Source: Haliscomenobacter sp. (GTDB lineage: Bacteria > Bacteroidota > Bacteroidia > Chitinophagales > Saprospiraceae). From it: a DNA stretch of 64,000 bases. Below the pieces are notes generated by a model. That model did no database searches and was not told the origin of the DNA. It saw only the letters and a list, made by a program, of their open reading frames with translations. Shown here in pieces: positions 1 through 8,792 of this stretch; the stretch's first letter is position 1; every line of letters begins with the position of its first letter. The stretch is taken from positions 310,001 through 374,000 of the forward strand of contig JADJPL010000005.1 of assembly GCA_016713275.1 (NCBI GenBank), read 5' to 3'. The translations under genes were made by a program, and so were the position numbers.

Positions 1-485
1 ATGAAAAACCGGTAGGTTTCCGAAGGGCGGACGCCAACAAATCCATCGGTTGCAAACATCGCCGGGCGGATATACATCGCGCTGCCCTCATTGGTAGGAA
101 TCCAGTCGGCATCCAGGCTGATAAGCGCATGCAGCGCATCCAGGAACAAGTCCTCAGGAAGCGAAGGCATGCAGAGGCGTTCGGCAGAGAAATTCAGCCG
201 GCGGGCATGCATTTCCGGACGGAAAAGCATCGGCTGCCCTTCGGCAGTCTTCGAAGCCTTCATGCCTTCGAACAACGCCTGCCCGTAGTGAATCGCCATC
301 GTAGCCGGATGCAAGCTGAAATTTCCAAACGGAACAATCCTCGAATCTTTCCAGGCGCCGTCCTGGTAATCTGCCACAAACATGTGGTCGGAAAAGAATT
401 TCCCAAAAGGCAGGTGCTCAAAATCTACCTCCCCAATGCGGGATTGGGCGACGCGCGTAACCTGAATATTATTTTTCTCTTTCAT
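1..485 (-). CDS. ilvE: Branched-chain amino acid aminotransferase, 5' part only
   Basis: PLP-dependent transaminase of fold type IV that interconverts Leu, Ile and Val with their 2-oxo acids in the cytoplasm. The frame opens with ATG at 485 and stays open to the window edge, giving about 161 N-terminal residues. Recognisable BCAT stretches are FSDHMFVADY near residue 33, the IHYGQALFEGMKA segment near residue 65 that precedes the cofactor pocket, and IRPAMFATD near the edge. The catalytic lysine lies outside the window. The 5' end faces an AT-rich 117-bp gap shared with the divergent gene at 603, which probably holds both promoters. No frame lesion is visible. The family call is firm; isozyme specificity cannot be judged from the part present. 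Confidence 0.93.
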   Translation of the reverse strand, partial: MKEKNNIQVTRVAQSRIGEVDFEHLPFGKFFSDHMFVADYQDGAWKDSRIVPFGNFSLHPATMAIHYGQALFEGMKASKTAEGQPMLFRPEMHARRLNFSAERLCMPSLPEDLFLDALHALISLDADWIPTNEGSAMYIRPAMFATDGFVGVRPSETYRFF

Positions 486-602
486 GATCGAAGCTTTTAA
501 CACAAAAATACGTAATTTTATAAATAAATTCTACCTTTTTTAAAAATACCTATATTTTATTCTGTTTTGTTTTAACGATTTCAATTAAAAAGGAATTATA
601 TT

Positions 603-1061
603 TTGAAAAATGGGCTTTTCGACTTCAAAATAATTGCCGCCTCTGATCCGGCCCCGAGCCCGGACCTTATCCGGGGCCATGGCCGGAAAGGGCTGGGAGT
701 GCTCATTTCTGCACTGGAAGATACGCCGGAACAGCTCAAATTGCTGGAAAACATCCTCGCTGCGGTGCAATACCGGCTGGAAGACGATGCGCTGCTGATC
801 CGCTTGCCGGAAGGCGCCCGAATACAAACCGGCCCGATAAGCCGTCAGCGCCATATCCGGCAATGGGTATTATTCGGCGTTCCACCGGAACGTGCCTCGT
901 TGCATTTTCCGATGCCCATGAATATTCCGATACAGCACGGTGGGGTAACCTACCTGTTTGCCCCTTCCCTGGAAGCGCTGAATCAGGAACGCCTGCAGGA
1001 GAAGAGGCCCCAAGGGGCGGCGCTTTGGGCTGCGTTGAAAGCTATTTTTCCAAAATCCTGA
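603..1061 (+). CDS. Small conserved Bacteroidota protein, possibly DNA polymerase III psi-like
   Basis: About 152 residues if read from the TTG at 603. The core runs from LLENILAAVQ near residue 48 through VLFGVPPE near residue 90 to a C-terminal LWAALKAIF. This resembles a short protein common in Bacteroidota that I remember as DNA-polymerase-III-psi-like, but the assignment is weak. There is no signal peptide or membrane segment, so it should be cytoplasmic. The first 30 or so residues are odd: they come from a GC-rich palindromic repeat (649-682) and look unlike the family, so the real start may be downstream, for example a GTG just before LISALE. rdgB follows after 10 bp, suggesting co-transcription. 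Confidence 0.55.
   Translation: MKNGLFDFKIIAASDPAPSPDLIRGHGRKGLGVLISALEDTPEQLKLLENILAAVQYRLEDDALLIRLPEGARIQTGPISRQRHIRQWVLFGVPPERASLHFPMPMNIPIQHGGVTYLFAPSLEALNQERLQEKRPQGAALWAALKAIFPKS
649..682. repeat. GC-rich palindromic repeat inside the 5' end of a coding frame
   Basis: The core is CCCGGA at 659-664, a 5-base loop, and TCCGGG at 670-675. It is flanked by a second arm pair, GGCCCCG at 650-656 and CGGGGCC at 672-678. The sequence resembles CCCGGAnnnnnTCCGGG-type dispersed palindromes that I know from other bacterial genomes. It is read in frame and encodes a proline- and arginine-rich stretch (SDPAPSPDLIRG). Only one copy is visible in this window. Confidence 0.5.
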
Positions 1062-1071
1062 TCTATTTGCT

Positions 1072-1648
1072 ATGAAAACCCTACTTTTTGCCACCGGTAA
1101 CCCACACAAGGTCAAGGAAGTTCGCGAAATCCTTGCCGAACGGTACGACGTCAAAAGCCTGCAAGATATCGGTTGCCAGGAAGACATCCCCGAAACCGCC
1201 CCCACCCTGGAGGGCAATGCGCTGCTCAAAGCCAGGTATATCGTAGCACAGTATGGGATGGACTGCTTCGCCGAAGACACCGGTCTGGAAGTGGATGCGC
1301 TCGGGGGAGCACCCGGGGTCTTTTCCGCTCGCTATGACGGAGAAGATAAAAATCCGCAGGCCAATATGGCGCTCCTCTTGAAAAATCTGGAAGGACAGCC
1401 CAACCGAAAGGCGCAGTTCCGCACGGTGATCGCCCTGTGCCTGGAGGGGAAAAGAATTTCTATTTGAAGGGATCGTCCGGGGAACAATTGCCGGCGCCCC
1501 AGCCGGAGAAGGCGGTTTTGGGTATGATCCGGTATTTGTGCCCGAAGGCTTTGATCAATCCTTTGCTCAAATGCCTGCGGAGGAAAAAAACGAGATCAGC
1601 CATAGAGGCAGAGCGGTAGCCAAACTCCTGGAATTCCTTAAATCCTAA
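1072..1648 (+). CDS. rdgB: RdgB/HAM1 non-canonical purine NTP pyrophosphatase (frameshifted in this sequence)
   Basis: Hydrolyses dITP, XTP and ITP to monophosphates, cleaning the nucleotide pool. The N-terminal signature LLFATGNPHKVKE (residues 4-16), the FAEDTGLEVDAL active-site segment near residue 65 and the C-terminal FGYDPVFVPEG and EEKNEISHRGRA segments are all present. The frame breaks at 1446-1453 (GGGGAAAA). Removing one base there restores a continuous protein of about 191 residues, the normal family length, ending at TAA 1646-1648. Because both halves are perfectly conserved, a sequencing insertion is more likely than decay. It sits 10 bp after the preceding small gene and 54 bp before the TPR gene. 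Confidence 0.9.
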
Positions 1649-1702
1649 ATTCAATTTAAAATCAGTATCTTAGCTGGATTAACAGACCAGGGACCTTGCG
1701 GA

Positions 1703-2714
1703 ATGAACGCCGAAAATTTCACCGAATTCCTCCAGTCAACCGCCCATCTCTACCACTTGCCCTATGTAGAACTGGAATCCCTTACCCTGGAATTTCCTTA
1801 TTCGCAAAACCTCCAATTGCTTCTCTTTGCCAAAAGCTGGCTGGAACAGCACCCCAATGCGGAGGCCAACCTCCATAAAGCTGCGCTGTACAGCACCGAC
1901 CGAAGGGCGCTTTACCGGTTTGTTCAACTACTCAGCGCCCAATTGCTGGAAAACGAACCGAGTTTTCAGATCAACGAGGATTTTCTGGAATTGAAGGAAA
2001 TCACCCCCTTGGTTCCTCTTCCGGAACCAATCGCTCCATCCGAAATACCCAAACGCGCTGCCGCCCCCTAACTTTTACGGAAAAGGCGCCTCCTGAAAAT
2101 AAAAAGACGATTCTCCCCAAGCCTAAACCGGTATCTGCTCCCCCCAAAGACCGCGACGCGTTGAAAAAAGAGCTGGAAGCGCTTTTTTCCAGTGAGCCCG
2201 CCCAGGCAGAGAGTTCTTCCAACGAGCCGCAGGAAACCATCCCTTCCGAAGAAGCTATTCCCGTGCCCCCTACCCCATCCCAAGGGGAAGAAACACCTTC
2301 CCGCATGCTCAAGGAGCAAATAGAAGCCAACCTGCAATCCAGGCTGTCCGCCCTTTCTCCGAAAAAGAACCCACCGTTCGCTTTTCCGGCCATTCCGGAG
2401 CGCCTCCGGCACAGACGCCGCTTCCTAAATCCAACTTTTCTACCTGGCGTCAAACCTATTCCGAAGAATATCTTACCCAACGGCTGAAAGATCTTCAGCA
2501 AGCCCTCCGGCTGGAAGACCCCATTTCCGGGCTAGCTCAAAACAGCGTCCGGGAAAATATCCACCTCGCTTCAGAAACCCTGGCCGAATTGCTCATCCGC
2601 CAGCAACAATATCAAAAAGCAATCGCAGTTTATGAGCGATTGATTTTGATTTTTCCCGAAAAAACCGCTTTCTTTGCAGGCAAAATTGAATCGCTTAAAA
2701 ATCTATTGGAATGA
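1703..2714 (+). CDS. TPR-containing conserved Bacteroidota protein upstream of secG (two frameshifts)
   Basis: Reconstructed length is about 337 residues. The N-terminal helical part (LYHLPYVELESL, EFPYSQNLQLLLFAKSW) is followed by a long Pro/Glu-rich low-complexity linker and then a C-terminal TPR-like pair (SETLAELLIRQQQYQKAI then VYERLILIFPEKTAFFAGKI). I recognise this arrangement as a conserved gene next to secG in this phylum; its molecular role is unknown to me. Two single-base losses break the frame, one in the C5 run at 2064-2068 and one at 2351-2356. With a base restored at each, the gene ends at TGA 2712-2714. This overlaps the secG ATG (2711) as ATGA, so the two are translationally coupled. 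Confidence 0.75.
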
Positions 2715-2974
2715 CCGTAATGACGATATTGATCGCTTTCATCAGCCTGATGCTGATTATAGTGGTCCTAATCCAGAACTCTAAAGGCGGAGGCGTTGAC
2801 GCAACCCTTGGCGGATCGCAAGCAAACCAGCTTTTTGGCGCGGCAAAATCAGCCGATTTTATTGAAAAACTGACCTGGTACCTCGCCGCCACTTTGTTTA
2901 TCCTCTGCATCATCGCTACCATGATCGTAGGGTCGAACGTGCCGGTTGATCCGGGCGTGCTGCCCCCTCAATAA
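2711..2974 (+). CDS. secG: Preprotein translocase subunit SecG
   Basis: Small inner-membrane partner of SecY/SecE that aids SecA-driven export. The 87 residues contain two hydrophobic segments (about 4-22 and 53-75) joined by the diagnostic LIQNSKGGGVDATLGG loop with the SQANQLFGA motif. The short hydrophilic tail is typical of Bacteroidota SecG. The start ATG at 2711 overlaps the stop of the TPR gene by four bases. A strong rho-independent terminator follows 20 bp after the stop, so this is the last gene of the rdgB-TPR-secG unit. Confidence 0.95.
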   Translation: MTVMTILIAFISLMLIIVVLIQNSKGGGVDATLGGSQANQLFGAAKSADFIEKLTWYLAATLFILCIIATMIVGSNVPVDPGVLPPQ

Positions 2975-2994
2975 CCGGTTTCGGTTCTTTCTGC

Positions 2995-3036
2995 AAAAAA
3001 GGAGCCGCCTCCAGATGGGAGGCGGCTCCTTTTTTT
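2995..3036 (+). terminator. Rho-independent terminator after secG
   Basis: A perfect 12-bp stem (GGAGCCGCCTCC at 3001-3012, GGAGGCGGCTCC at 3018-3029) with a 5-base loop is followed by a run of seven T and preceded by A6. The flanking A-tract means it could also work on the minus strand. It ends the secG transcription unit and insulates groES. Confidence 0.92.
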
Positions 3037-3204
3037 GCGCTAACTGCCATTCCGTTGGTTTTCCCTGCGAAAAGCCGCCCTGCTGCCAAAAATTGGCAGC
3101 AAACACCTGAAAATTTGTCATCTTCTCCCCTTTGGCACGACCTGTGCTATAGGGAAAGAGACAATTCATTTCTTTTTTAAACCATATCTAATCCAAAGAA
3201 CTCT

Positions 3205-3471
3205 ATGCGGCCCATAAACGATCGCGTCGTTGTCAAACCGGCGGATGCCGAAGAAAAAACCAAGGGAGGGATTATTATCCCGGATACGGCTAAGGAAAAA
3301 CCTCAGCGGGGAGAAGTTATCGCTGTCGGCCCTGGCAAGGAAGGTAACCTGATGACCGTACAAGTAGGCGATATCGTGCTCTACGGAAAATATGCCGGAC
3401 AAGAATTTAGCTACAACGGAGCCGATTATCTCATTATGCGCGAAGACGATATCCTCGTCGTCTTGGGATAA
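3205..3471 (+). CDS. groES: Co-chaperonin GroES (Hsp10)
   Basis: Seven-subunit lid of the GroEL chamber. The 88 residues include the start RPINDRVVVKP, the mobile-loop region EEKTKGGIIIPDTAKEKPQ with its GGI(I/L)IP contact motif, and the C-terminal YLIMREDDILVVLG. Length is a few residues shorter than E. coli GroES, normal for the phylum. It starts a two-gene operon with groEL 52 bp downstream. No CIRCE inverted repeat is visible in the 168 bp upstream, so control is presumably by another heat-shock mechanism; that is inference. Confidence 0.97.
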   Translation: MRPINDRVVVKPADAEEKTKGGIIIPDTAKEKPQRGEVIAVGPGKEGNLMTVQVGDIVLYGKYAGQEFSYNGADYLIMREDDILVVLG

Positions 3472-3523
3472 TCCATCCGCCTGTTTCCATTCTTTTTTTG
3501 AATCTTAAATTATCCGTTTGAAT

Positions 3524-5155
3524 ATGGCAAAGGAAATCAGCTTTGACCGGGAAGCCCGGGAAAAACTACGCAATGGCGTGGACGCTTTGTCCGCCGCAGT
3601 TAAGGTCACGCTTGGTCCTAAAGGACGTAATGTGGTGATCCAAAAAAGCTTTGGCGCTCCGCATATTACCAAAGACGGGGTAACCGTAGCCAAAGAGATC
3701 GAACTGGAAGATCCGGTTGAAAACATGGGCGCCCAGATGGTGAAGGAAGTCGCTTCCAAGACTTCGGATATTGCCGGCGACGGCACTACAACCGCTACTG
3801 TTCTGGCTCAGGCGCTGATCAACGCAGGCCTGAAGAACGTCACCGCCGGAGCAAACCCAATGGACCTCAAGCGCGGTATCGACAAGGCCGTGCGCGTGGT
3901 GGTGGAGTCCCTGCGCGAGCAATCGGAGCAAATCGGCGACGATTTTGAAAAGATCAAGCAGGTAGCTGCTATCTCCGCCAACAACGACGACGAGATCGGC
4001 GAACTGATTGCCGACGCGATGAAACGCGTTTCCAAAGACGGCGTCATCACGGTCGAAGAAGCGAAAGGTACCGACACCTATGTCAAAGAAGTGCTCGGTA
4101 TGCAGTTCGACCGCGGGTATCTCTCGCCCTACTTCGTAACCAACGCGGAGGACATGACCACAGAATACGAAAACCCCTACATCCTGATCACCGACAAGAA
4201 GATCTCCAATATGGCCGACATCGTGCCCGTGCTGGAGAAGGTGATCGGCATGGGGCGTCCGTTGCTGATCATTGCCGAAGACATTGAAAGCCAGGCACTC
4301 GGCGTTTTGGTGGTTAACCGCCTGCGCGCCAACCTGAAGGTGGTGGCAGTGAAAGCGCCTGGTTTCGGCGACCGCCGCAAAGCCATGCTCGAAGACATCG
4401 CGATCCTGACCGGAGGCACGGTGATCTCCGAAGAAAAAGGGTACAAGCTGGAATCTGCCGGCGTGGAACACCTGGGAACGGCTGAAAAAATTCAGGTTGA
4501 CAAAGACAATACGACTGTGATCAACGGCAAAGGCGAGCCGGAGCAGATCAAAGCCCGCATCAACCAGATCAAGCAGCAGATCGAAGCGACTACGTCGGAT
4601 TACGACAAAGAAAAACTGCAGGAGCGCCTTGCCAAACTGGCAGGCGGCGTGGCGGTGCTCTACGTGGGCGCCCCTACCGAAGTCGAAATGAAGGAGAAAA
4701 AAGACCGCGTCGACGATGCGCTGCACGCTACCCGGGCGGCGATCGAAGAAGGTATCGTAGCCGGCGGCGGCGTGGCGCTCGTGCGGGCCATTAGCGCGCT
4801 TCGCAACGTGAAAGGCAGCAACGAAGATGAAAACATCGGCGTGGCCATCGTCCGCAAATCCATGGAGGCGCCTTTGCGCACCATCGCGGAAAATGCCGGC
4901 GTAGAAGGTTCCGTTGTATTCCAGCGCGTGCTGAACGGCAAAGGCGCTTATGGCTACAACGCCCGCACCGACAAGTACGAAGACCTCAAAAAGGCAGGCG
5001 TAATCGACCCGACCAAGGTAACGCGCATCGCCCTGGAGAATGCGGCTTCCATCTCCGGAATGGTGCTGATCACCGAATGTGTGGTCAACGACAAACCGGA
5101 AAAAGACGCTCCGGCTCCGGCTATGCCAGGAGGCGGAATGCCGGGGATGATGTAA
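3524..5155 (+). CDS. groEL: Chaperonin GroEL (Hsp60)
   Basis: Double-ring ATP-dependent folding chaperone. The 543-residue protein from ATG 3524 begins MAKEIS and shows the ATP-site motif GDGTTTATVLAQ near residue 87, the LKVVAVKAPGFGDRRK apical-domain motif, the AAIEEGIVAGGGVAL motif of the intermediate domain, and the classical Gly-Met tail ending GGMPGMM. An alternative TTG start six bases upstream would add only two residues. The gene is intact, unlike many neighbours, and ends in front of a bidirectional terminator. Confidence 0.98.
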   Translation: MAKEISFDREAREKLRNGVDALSAAVKVTLGPKGRNVVIQKSFGAPHITKDGVTVAKEIELEDPVENMGAQMVKEVASKTSDIAGDGTTTATVLAQALINAGLKNVTAGANPMDLKRGIDKAVRVVVESLREQSEQIGDDFEKIKQVAAISANNDDEIGELIADAMKRVSKDGVITVEEAKGTDTYVKEVLGMQFDRGYLSPYFVTNAEDMTTEYENPYILITDKKISNMADIVPVLEKVIGMGRPLLIIAEDIESQALGVLVVNRLRANLKVVAVKAPGFGDRRKAMLEDIAILTGGTVISEEKGYKLESAGVEHLGTAEKIQVDKDNTTVINGKGEPEQIKARINQIKQQIEATTSDYDKEKLQERLAKLAGGVAVLYVGAPTEVEMKEKKDRVDDALHATRAAIEEGIVAGGGVALVRAISALRNVKGSNEDENIGVAIVRKSMEAPLRTIAENAGVEGSVVFQRVLNGKGAYGYNARTDKYEDLKKAGVIDPTKVTRIALENAASISGMVLITECVVNDKPEKDAPAPAMPGGGMPGMM

Positions 5156-5182
5156 CCCGTCCTGTCTTTACCGAAACAGAAC

Positions 5183-5219
5183 AAAAAGCCTTCCGCGCAG
5201 CGTCGTGGAAGGCTTTTTT
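5183..5219. terminator. Bidirectional terminator between groEL and mvaB
   Basis: AAAAAGCCTTCC at 5183-5194 pairs with GGAAGGCTTTTT at 5207-5218, giving a symmetrical hairpin with A-run and T-run flanks. It serves the convergent groEL (plus) and mvaB (minus) genes. The TAA stop of mvaB (5218-5220) overlaps the outer edge of the hairpin. Confidence 0.88.
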
Positions 5220-6066
5220 AAAGAAATACCTCGGAGGCCATTTCCAAGGCGCTGTGAAAAGCGGCTTCGTCCAAAAGGAGTGGCTCGGCTTTTTCTTTAA
5301 AAAACGCCAGCAGGCGCTCCGTTGGCATATTGCCGGTCAGATCGTCTTTCGCCATGGGGCAACCTCCGTAGCCTTTGATGGCCCCGTCGAACCGCCGGCA
5401 TCCATGCGCGTAGGCTGCTGCTACTTTTTCTTCCCACTGATGGGGCAGGGTGTGAAAATGGGCGCCAATCTCCAAGCCGGGGTATTGGCCGATGAGATTG
5501 CCAAACAGGTAAGCGATACTTCCGGGAGAGGCTACGCCGATCGTGTCGGATAACTGAAAGATGCGGATACCCATTCCGGAAAGCCGCTCAACCCAGCGCT
5601 GAACGATATCTACGTTCCAGGGGTCTCCGTAGGGGTTTCCGAAGCCCATAGAGATATACAAAACAAGCTCTTTACTATGGGTAGCGCACAATTGCTGGAT
5701 TTCCTCCACCCGTTCGAGCGACTCTTCGATGGTGGCGTTGGTATTGCGCAGTTGAAACGTTTCGGATATAGAAAAAGGGTATCCCAGGTACCGGATGGGT
5801 TCGTGGCTTGCCGCTTCCTGAGCGCCCCGGAGATTCGCCACGATTGCCAGCAATTTGGTAGACGTGTCTTTTAGATCCAATAACTCCAGGACTTCTGCGG
5901 TGTCCCGCATTTGGGGAATCGCTTTGGGAGAAACAAAGCTCCCAAAGTCGAGGGTGTCAAATCCAACCTTTAGCAGCTGGTTGAGGTAAGCCGCTTTGAG
6001 GGAAGTGGGAATAAAATGGGGAAGACCTTGCATGGCATCCCGCGGGCATTCGATAATTTTGATCAT
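5218..6066 (-). CDS. mvaB: Hydroxymethylglutaryl-CoA lyase
   Basis: Cleaves HMG-CoA to acetyl-CoA and acetoacetate, the last step of leucine degradation. The start MIKIIECPRDAMQG at 6066 matches the HMGL family start; the frame continues upstream to 6153 but that extension has no similarity. Conserved features are the TIM-barrel DFGSFVSPKAIPQM segment with the metal-site region, the SISETFQLRNTNAT segment, and the mobile-loop motif GYGGCPMA with the catalytic cysteine. About 282 residues, slightly short of the usual 290-300. It is convergent with groEL and divergent from the small gene at 6232. Confidence 0.92.
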   Translation of the reverse strand: MIKIIECPRDAMQGLPHFIPTSLKAAYLNQLLKVGFDTLDFGSFVSPKAIPQMRDTAEVLELLDLKDTSTKLLAIVANLRGAQEAASHEPIRYLGYPFSISETFQLRNTNATIEESLERVEEIQQLCATHSKELVLYISMGFGNPYGDPWNVDIVQRWVERLSGMGIRIFQLSDTIGVASPGSIAYLFGNLIGQYPGLEIGAHFHTLPHQWEEKVAAAYAHGCRRFDGAIKGYGGCPMAKDDLTGNMPTERLLAFFKEKAEPLLLDEAAFHSALEMASEVFL

Positions 6067-6231
6067 TTGAAGCGGCATAATCGCGGATAACAGCTCAGGG
6101 CAGCGGATTGCTCCGGTTAATTTCCCCAAAAGGAACGGTATCCTTGAAAACAATCTGGTTCTTCTTCCGGTTCTAATGCTTGCGTTATCTGTATCCCCTT
6201 TTCCAATGCAGGATAAAAAAATCTGTAGGGC

Positions 6232-6462
6232 ATGAATTTTTTCAACAAAAACAAAAATACGCTAACCTCGATCGGTTTTGGTCTGATCGTAGTCGGTTTT
6301 CTTTCCTTACTCCTAAGTCTGGTCGGGCTAAAGTTTGCATTTCTGGCCTGGATGGACCACCCGAGCCGGTTATTGGGATTTACGCTTCGGCTGGTGATGG
6401 TGCTCAGTGGATTTGTGTTGGTTTACCTGGCGCAAACGGATTACGAAGGCGAAGACGGCTAG
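6232..6462 (+). CDS. Small two-helix inner-membrane protein of unknown function
   Basis: Seventy-six residues from ATG 6232. A Lys/Asn-rich head (NFFNKNKNTLTS) is followed by two membrane segments (about residues 14-38 and 47-66) separated by a short loop AWMDHPSRLL, with an acidic tail TDYEGEDG. I do not recognise a named family. It diverges from mvaB with a 165-bp gap and its stop overlaps by four bases the stop of the convergent secreted protein gene at 6459. Confidence 0.6.
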   Translation: MNFFNKNKNTLTSIGFGLIVVGFLSLLLSLVGLKFAFLAWMDHPSRLLGFTLRLVMVLSGFVLVYLAQTDYEGEDG

Positions 6463-8606
6463 CGGTTGGGGTTCCGGCGCCGTTTCCTTTGCACGGCGGA
6501 TTCCTCCTCCTGACCGCTTCGAACGCGTTGGGGCGATTGAATAAGCACCGCCGGGCCCGGGTTTCCTGAAAGCGCATCGCCGGTTACATCGCCCATTTTT
6601 ATTCCGACGAAATCAGCATCCAGGATTTTTCCGGATAACCCGTAGAACGACCGAACCTCAGGGAACGACTCTTTCAGGGGATCGTCTGGATTGGCGAACT
6701 GGTATCCTGCCGGGATAAAACGCCAGCTGGGGGTTTGACGAAAATCGATTTCTACGCTCAGAACCAACCGGCGAATCTGGATAATGTCGAGGGTGGTGAC
6801 CGACCCGGAAAGGTCCACATCGGCTGCCAGATATTGGTAGGGGGACTCAAATTTTTCTTCGCCCAGGATGTGACGCAGAATCTTGACGATGTCGTAAGTA
6901 GTCACTCCTTCTTTATAGCTGGAATCCAACCGGGGCTTGATTTGGTAGTCTCCCTGTTTCAGAAACTCAAAGACATAGGTTCCTTCTGGTCCGGTGCGGC
7001 GCGGTTCGATTCGATCCCCTTCCAGGATCAGTTCGGCGCCATCGACCGGATGCCCCTGAACGGTGCGCACCGTTCCGGAAACGGATCCGTTACCAATTTC
7101 GGCACAAAGTTCCTTACCGGGGTCCTGCAATAAAATCAAGGTCTCGCAATAACCGCCATTTCCGTTGGCATCCCAGGCGTAAACATAGGCCAGCACGGTG
7201 GGCCGGTCGTCGCAGGTTACTACCAGAAAATCCTGGCCAGGAGCAGGCGTTTCCACGCCCGATTCAATCCATTCGCCGCGATGGATGGAGAATTTCAACG
7301 GCCCGCTGCAATCTGTCAGCTGTCCGGAAAGAAGATCCTCAACCCAGATCGTCGCCGCGCCGCTATCCGTATCTCCATCAGCATCGACGTCCAAACCGGG
7401 AGCAACAGGGTTTAGCGACAAAACCAGGCTATTGATGCACACCGGCGCGGGAGCCCGCGAGTCGGTCACTGTAACGCGAATGGTTTTTTCCGTTACATTC
7501 CCACAGCGGTCCTGAACGGTCAGACGCAGGGAATGCTCGCCAATCGGCATCTTATACACCAACCGGTACCTCGGGTAAGTTCCTACCAGCGAAGAGGCGA
7601 TATTGCCATCGGATATCCCATCGGAAAACCGGTCCAAGTCCAGGGTAAAAACCAGGTCTTCCGGGGTACACGCTTCCGAAACCTGGATGGAGAAATTGAC
7701 ATCTCCGGTGCAATCCGATCTTTTGGCAGCCACCTGAACCGACTCAGGAGCATTTAGTAACGGAGGGGCATTATCCACCATCTGGATCACCTGCTGGTAC
7801 TCCCAATACCCATTGGACGCCAGAAAGCCGTTAATCCGGCTTCCGGTCCAGTACCCTCTGGCATTGGGGACGCCGTTGAATGGGTCCTGGTCTTTATCCC
7901 AATAGCTGTGCCCTTCGGGGAGCACCGTGCACCAGATTCCCTCATCGCCCGGTTTGCCGTCGCCATCTGCGTCCCGGCTGATCAGGACCGGATTCGAGCG
8001 CCCGTCGTATTCGCACCAGTTAATCACCCGGTAAGTCCGGTAAATCTTAAAACAGGATTCCCCAGGGAGGTTGACCCGGACATCCTGGACGGTCAGAGAA
8101 AGCGCATCGCAGGTGGAAGAAGAAAAAAAAGCGGAATCCGCCTTGTTCAGGCCGGCGCAGGTAAGGGTGGTGTCCGGGGGGAAATACAGCACATAATGGT
8201 GCAAGGGCTTCGACTCAACCTCCTGCGTGCAAACCTGGCCTTTATATTCCTGGACAGTTCCCTTGTTTTGGATTACCTGCCAGGAGCGGATCAGAGAGCC
8301 GGTTCGGCAAAGGAACAAATTGCTTTGGAGCGGAAGTTCCTCCAAAACCACCCCATCCGGGGTTCCCTCCGGCAAGAAGGCCTGGCCGAGGAGTCCGGGC
8401 TGATCCACAGCGGGGTCGGTACAAAAAACAGAAGTATCTGCTGGAGCAATGCAGGGAATATTCAAGGTATCGGCGCGGAAACCAGAATCCCGGCCGGTTG
8501 CCAGAAAAGGGAAAAGGAGGCATGCCACAGCCATAAGAGGCCAACCGTGCAGCCCCTTGCAGAAAAAGGGTCCTTTTAGCCCGCTAAGACTGGAATTCCA
8601 ATGCAT
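6459..8606 (-). CDS. Secreted multi-domain protein with HYR-like modules, CarboxypepD-like domain and dockerin-like repeat
   Basis: 715 residues. A signal peptide-like hydrophobic stretch occupies about residues 22-37. The middle is Cys-rich and contains Ig-like/HYR-type modules (VSEACTPEDLVF, RCGNVTEKTIRVTVTD). Around residue 515 a carboxypeptidase-regulatory-like domain starts (SVSGTVRTVQGHPVDGAEL). Near residues 570-615 is a dockerin-type calcium repeat pair (TTYDIVKILRHILG and ADVDLSGSVTTLDIIQIRR). The call rests on these motifs; no enzyme active site is visible. The tail is Arg-rich (RKRRRNPNR) with no recognisable T9SS sorting domain, so the true C-terminus may differ. Such proteins are common in Saprospiria; the function is unknown, perhaps adhesion or matrix. 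Confidence 0.75.
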   Translation of the reverse strand: MHWNSSLSGLKGPFFCKGLHGWPLMAVACLLFPFLATGRDSGFRADTLNIPCIAPADTSVFCTDPAVDQPGLLGQAFLPEGTPDGVVLEELPLQSNLFLCRTGSLIRSWQVIQNKGTVQEYKGQVCTQEVESKPLHHYVLYFPPDTTLTCAGLNKADSAFFSSSTCDALSLTVQDVRVNLPGESCFKIYRTYRVINWCEYDGRSNPVLISRDADGDGKPGDEGIWCTVLPEGHSYWDKDQDPFNGVPNARGYWTGSRINGFLASNGYWEYQQVIQMVDNAPPLLNAPESVQVAAKRSDCTGDVNFSIQVSEACTPEDLVFTLDLDRFSDGISDGNIASSLVGTYPRYRLVYKMPIGEHSLRLTVQDRCGNVTEKTIRVTVTDSRAPAPVCINSLVLSLNPVAPGLDVDADGDTDSGAATIWVEDLLSGQLTDCSGPLKFSIHRGEWIESGVETPAPGQDFLVVTCDDRPTVLAYVYAWDANGNGGYCETLILLQDPGKELCAEIGNGSVSGTVRTVQGHPVDGAELILEGDRIEPRRTGPEGTYVFEFLKQGDYQIKPRLDSSYKEGVTTYDIVKILRHILGEEKFESPYQYLAADVDLSGSVTTLDIIQIRRLVLSVEIDFRQTPSWRFIPAGYQFANPDDPLKESFPEVRSFYGLSGKILDADFVGIKMGDVTGDALSGNPGPAVLIQSPQRVRSGQEEESAVQRKRRRNPNR

Positions 8607-8792
8607 CCTCCTTGGTTTCGAATACGGAATACAAACGCGAAAATTACCGCAACTAGTTTACCCAATGCCGTTTTCTTTGCATTTTGGTCCGATGCTCAAA
8701 TTTAAGGGTTTTCCAGCAATAAAGTATTTCTTTTCGGAGTACGGGCGACAATTGGAGGGAAAACCCTTTGGGGGGGTGAGTGGTTGAGTGGG

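Noticed and set aside
3037..3204. CIRCE heat-shock operator upstream of groES
   Set aside because: No TTAGCACTC-N9-GAGTGCTAA-like inverted repeat in this stretch.
3566..4726. Long antisense open frame (386 codons) opposite groEL
   Set aside because: It is a shadow of the groEL codon pattern, with no family marks and unusual composition (His/Phe-rich).
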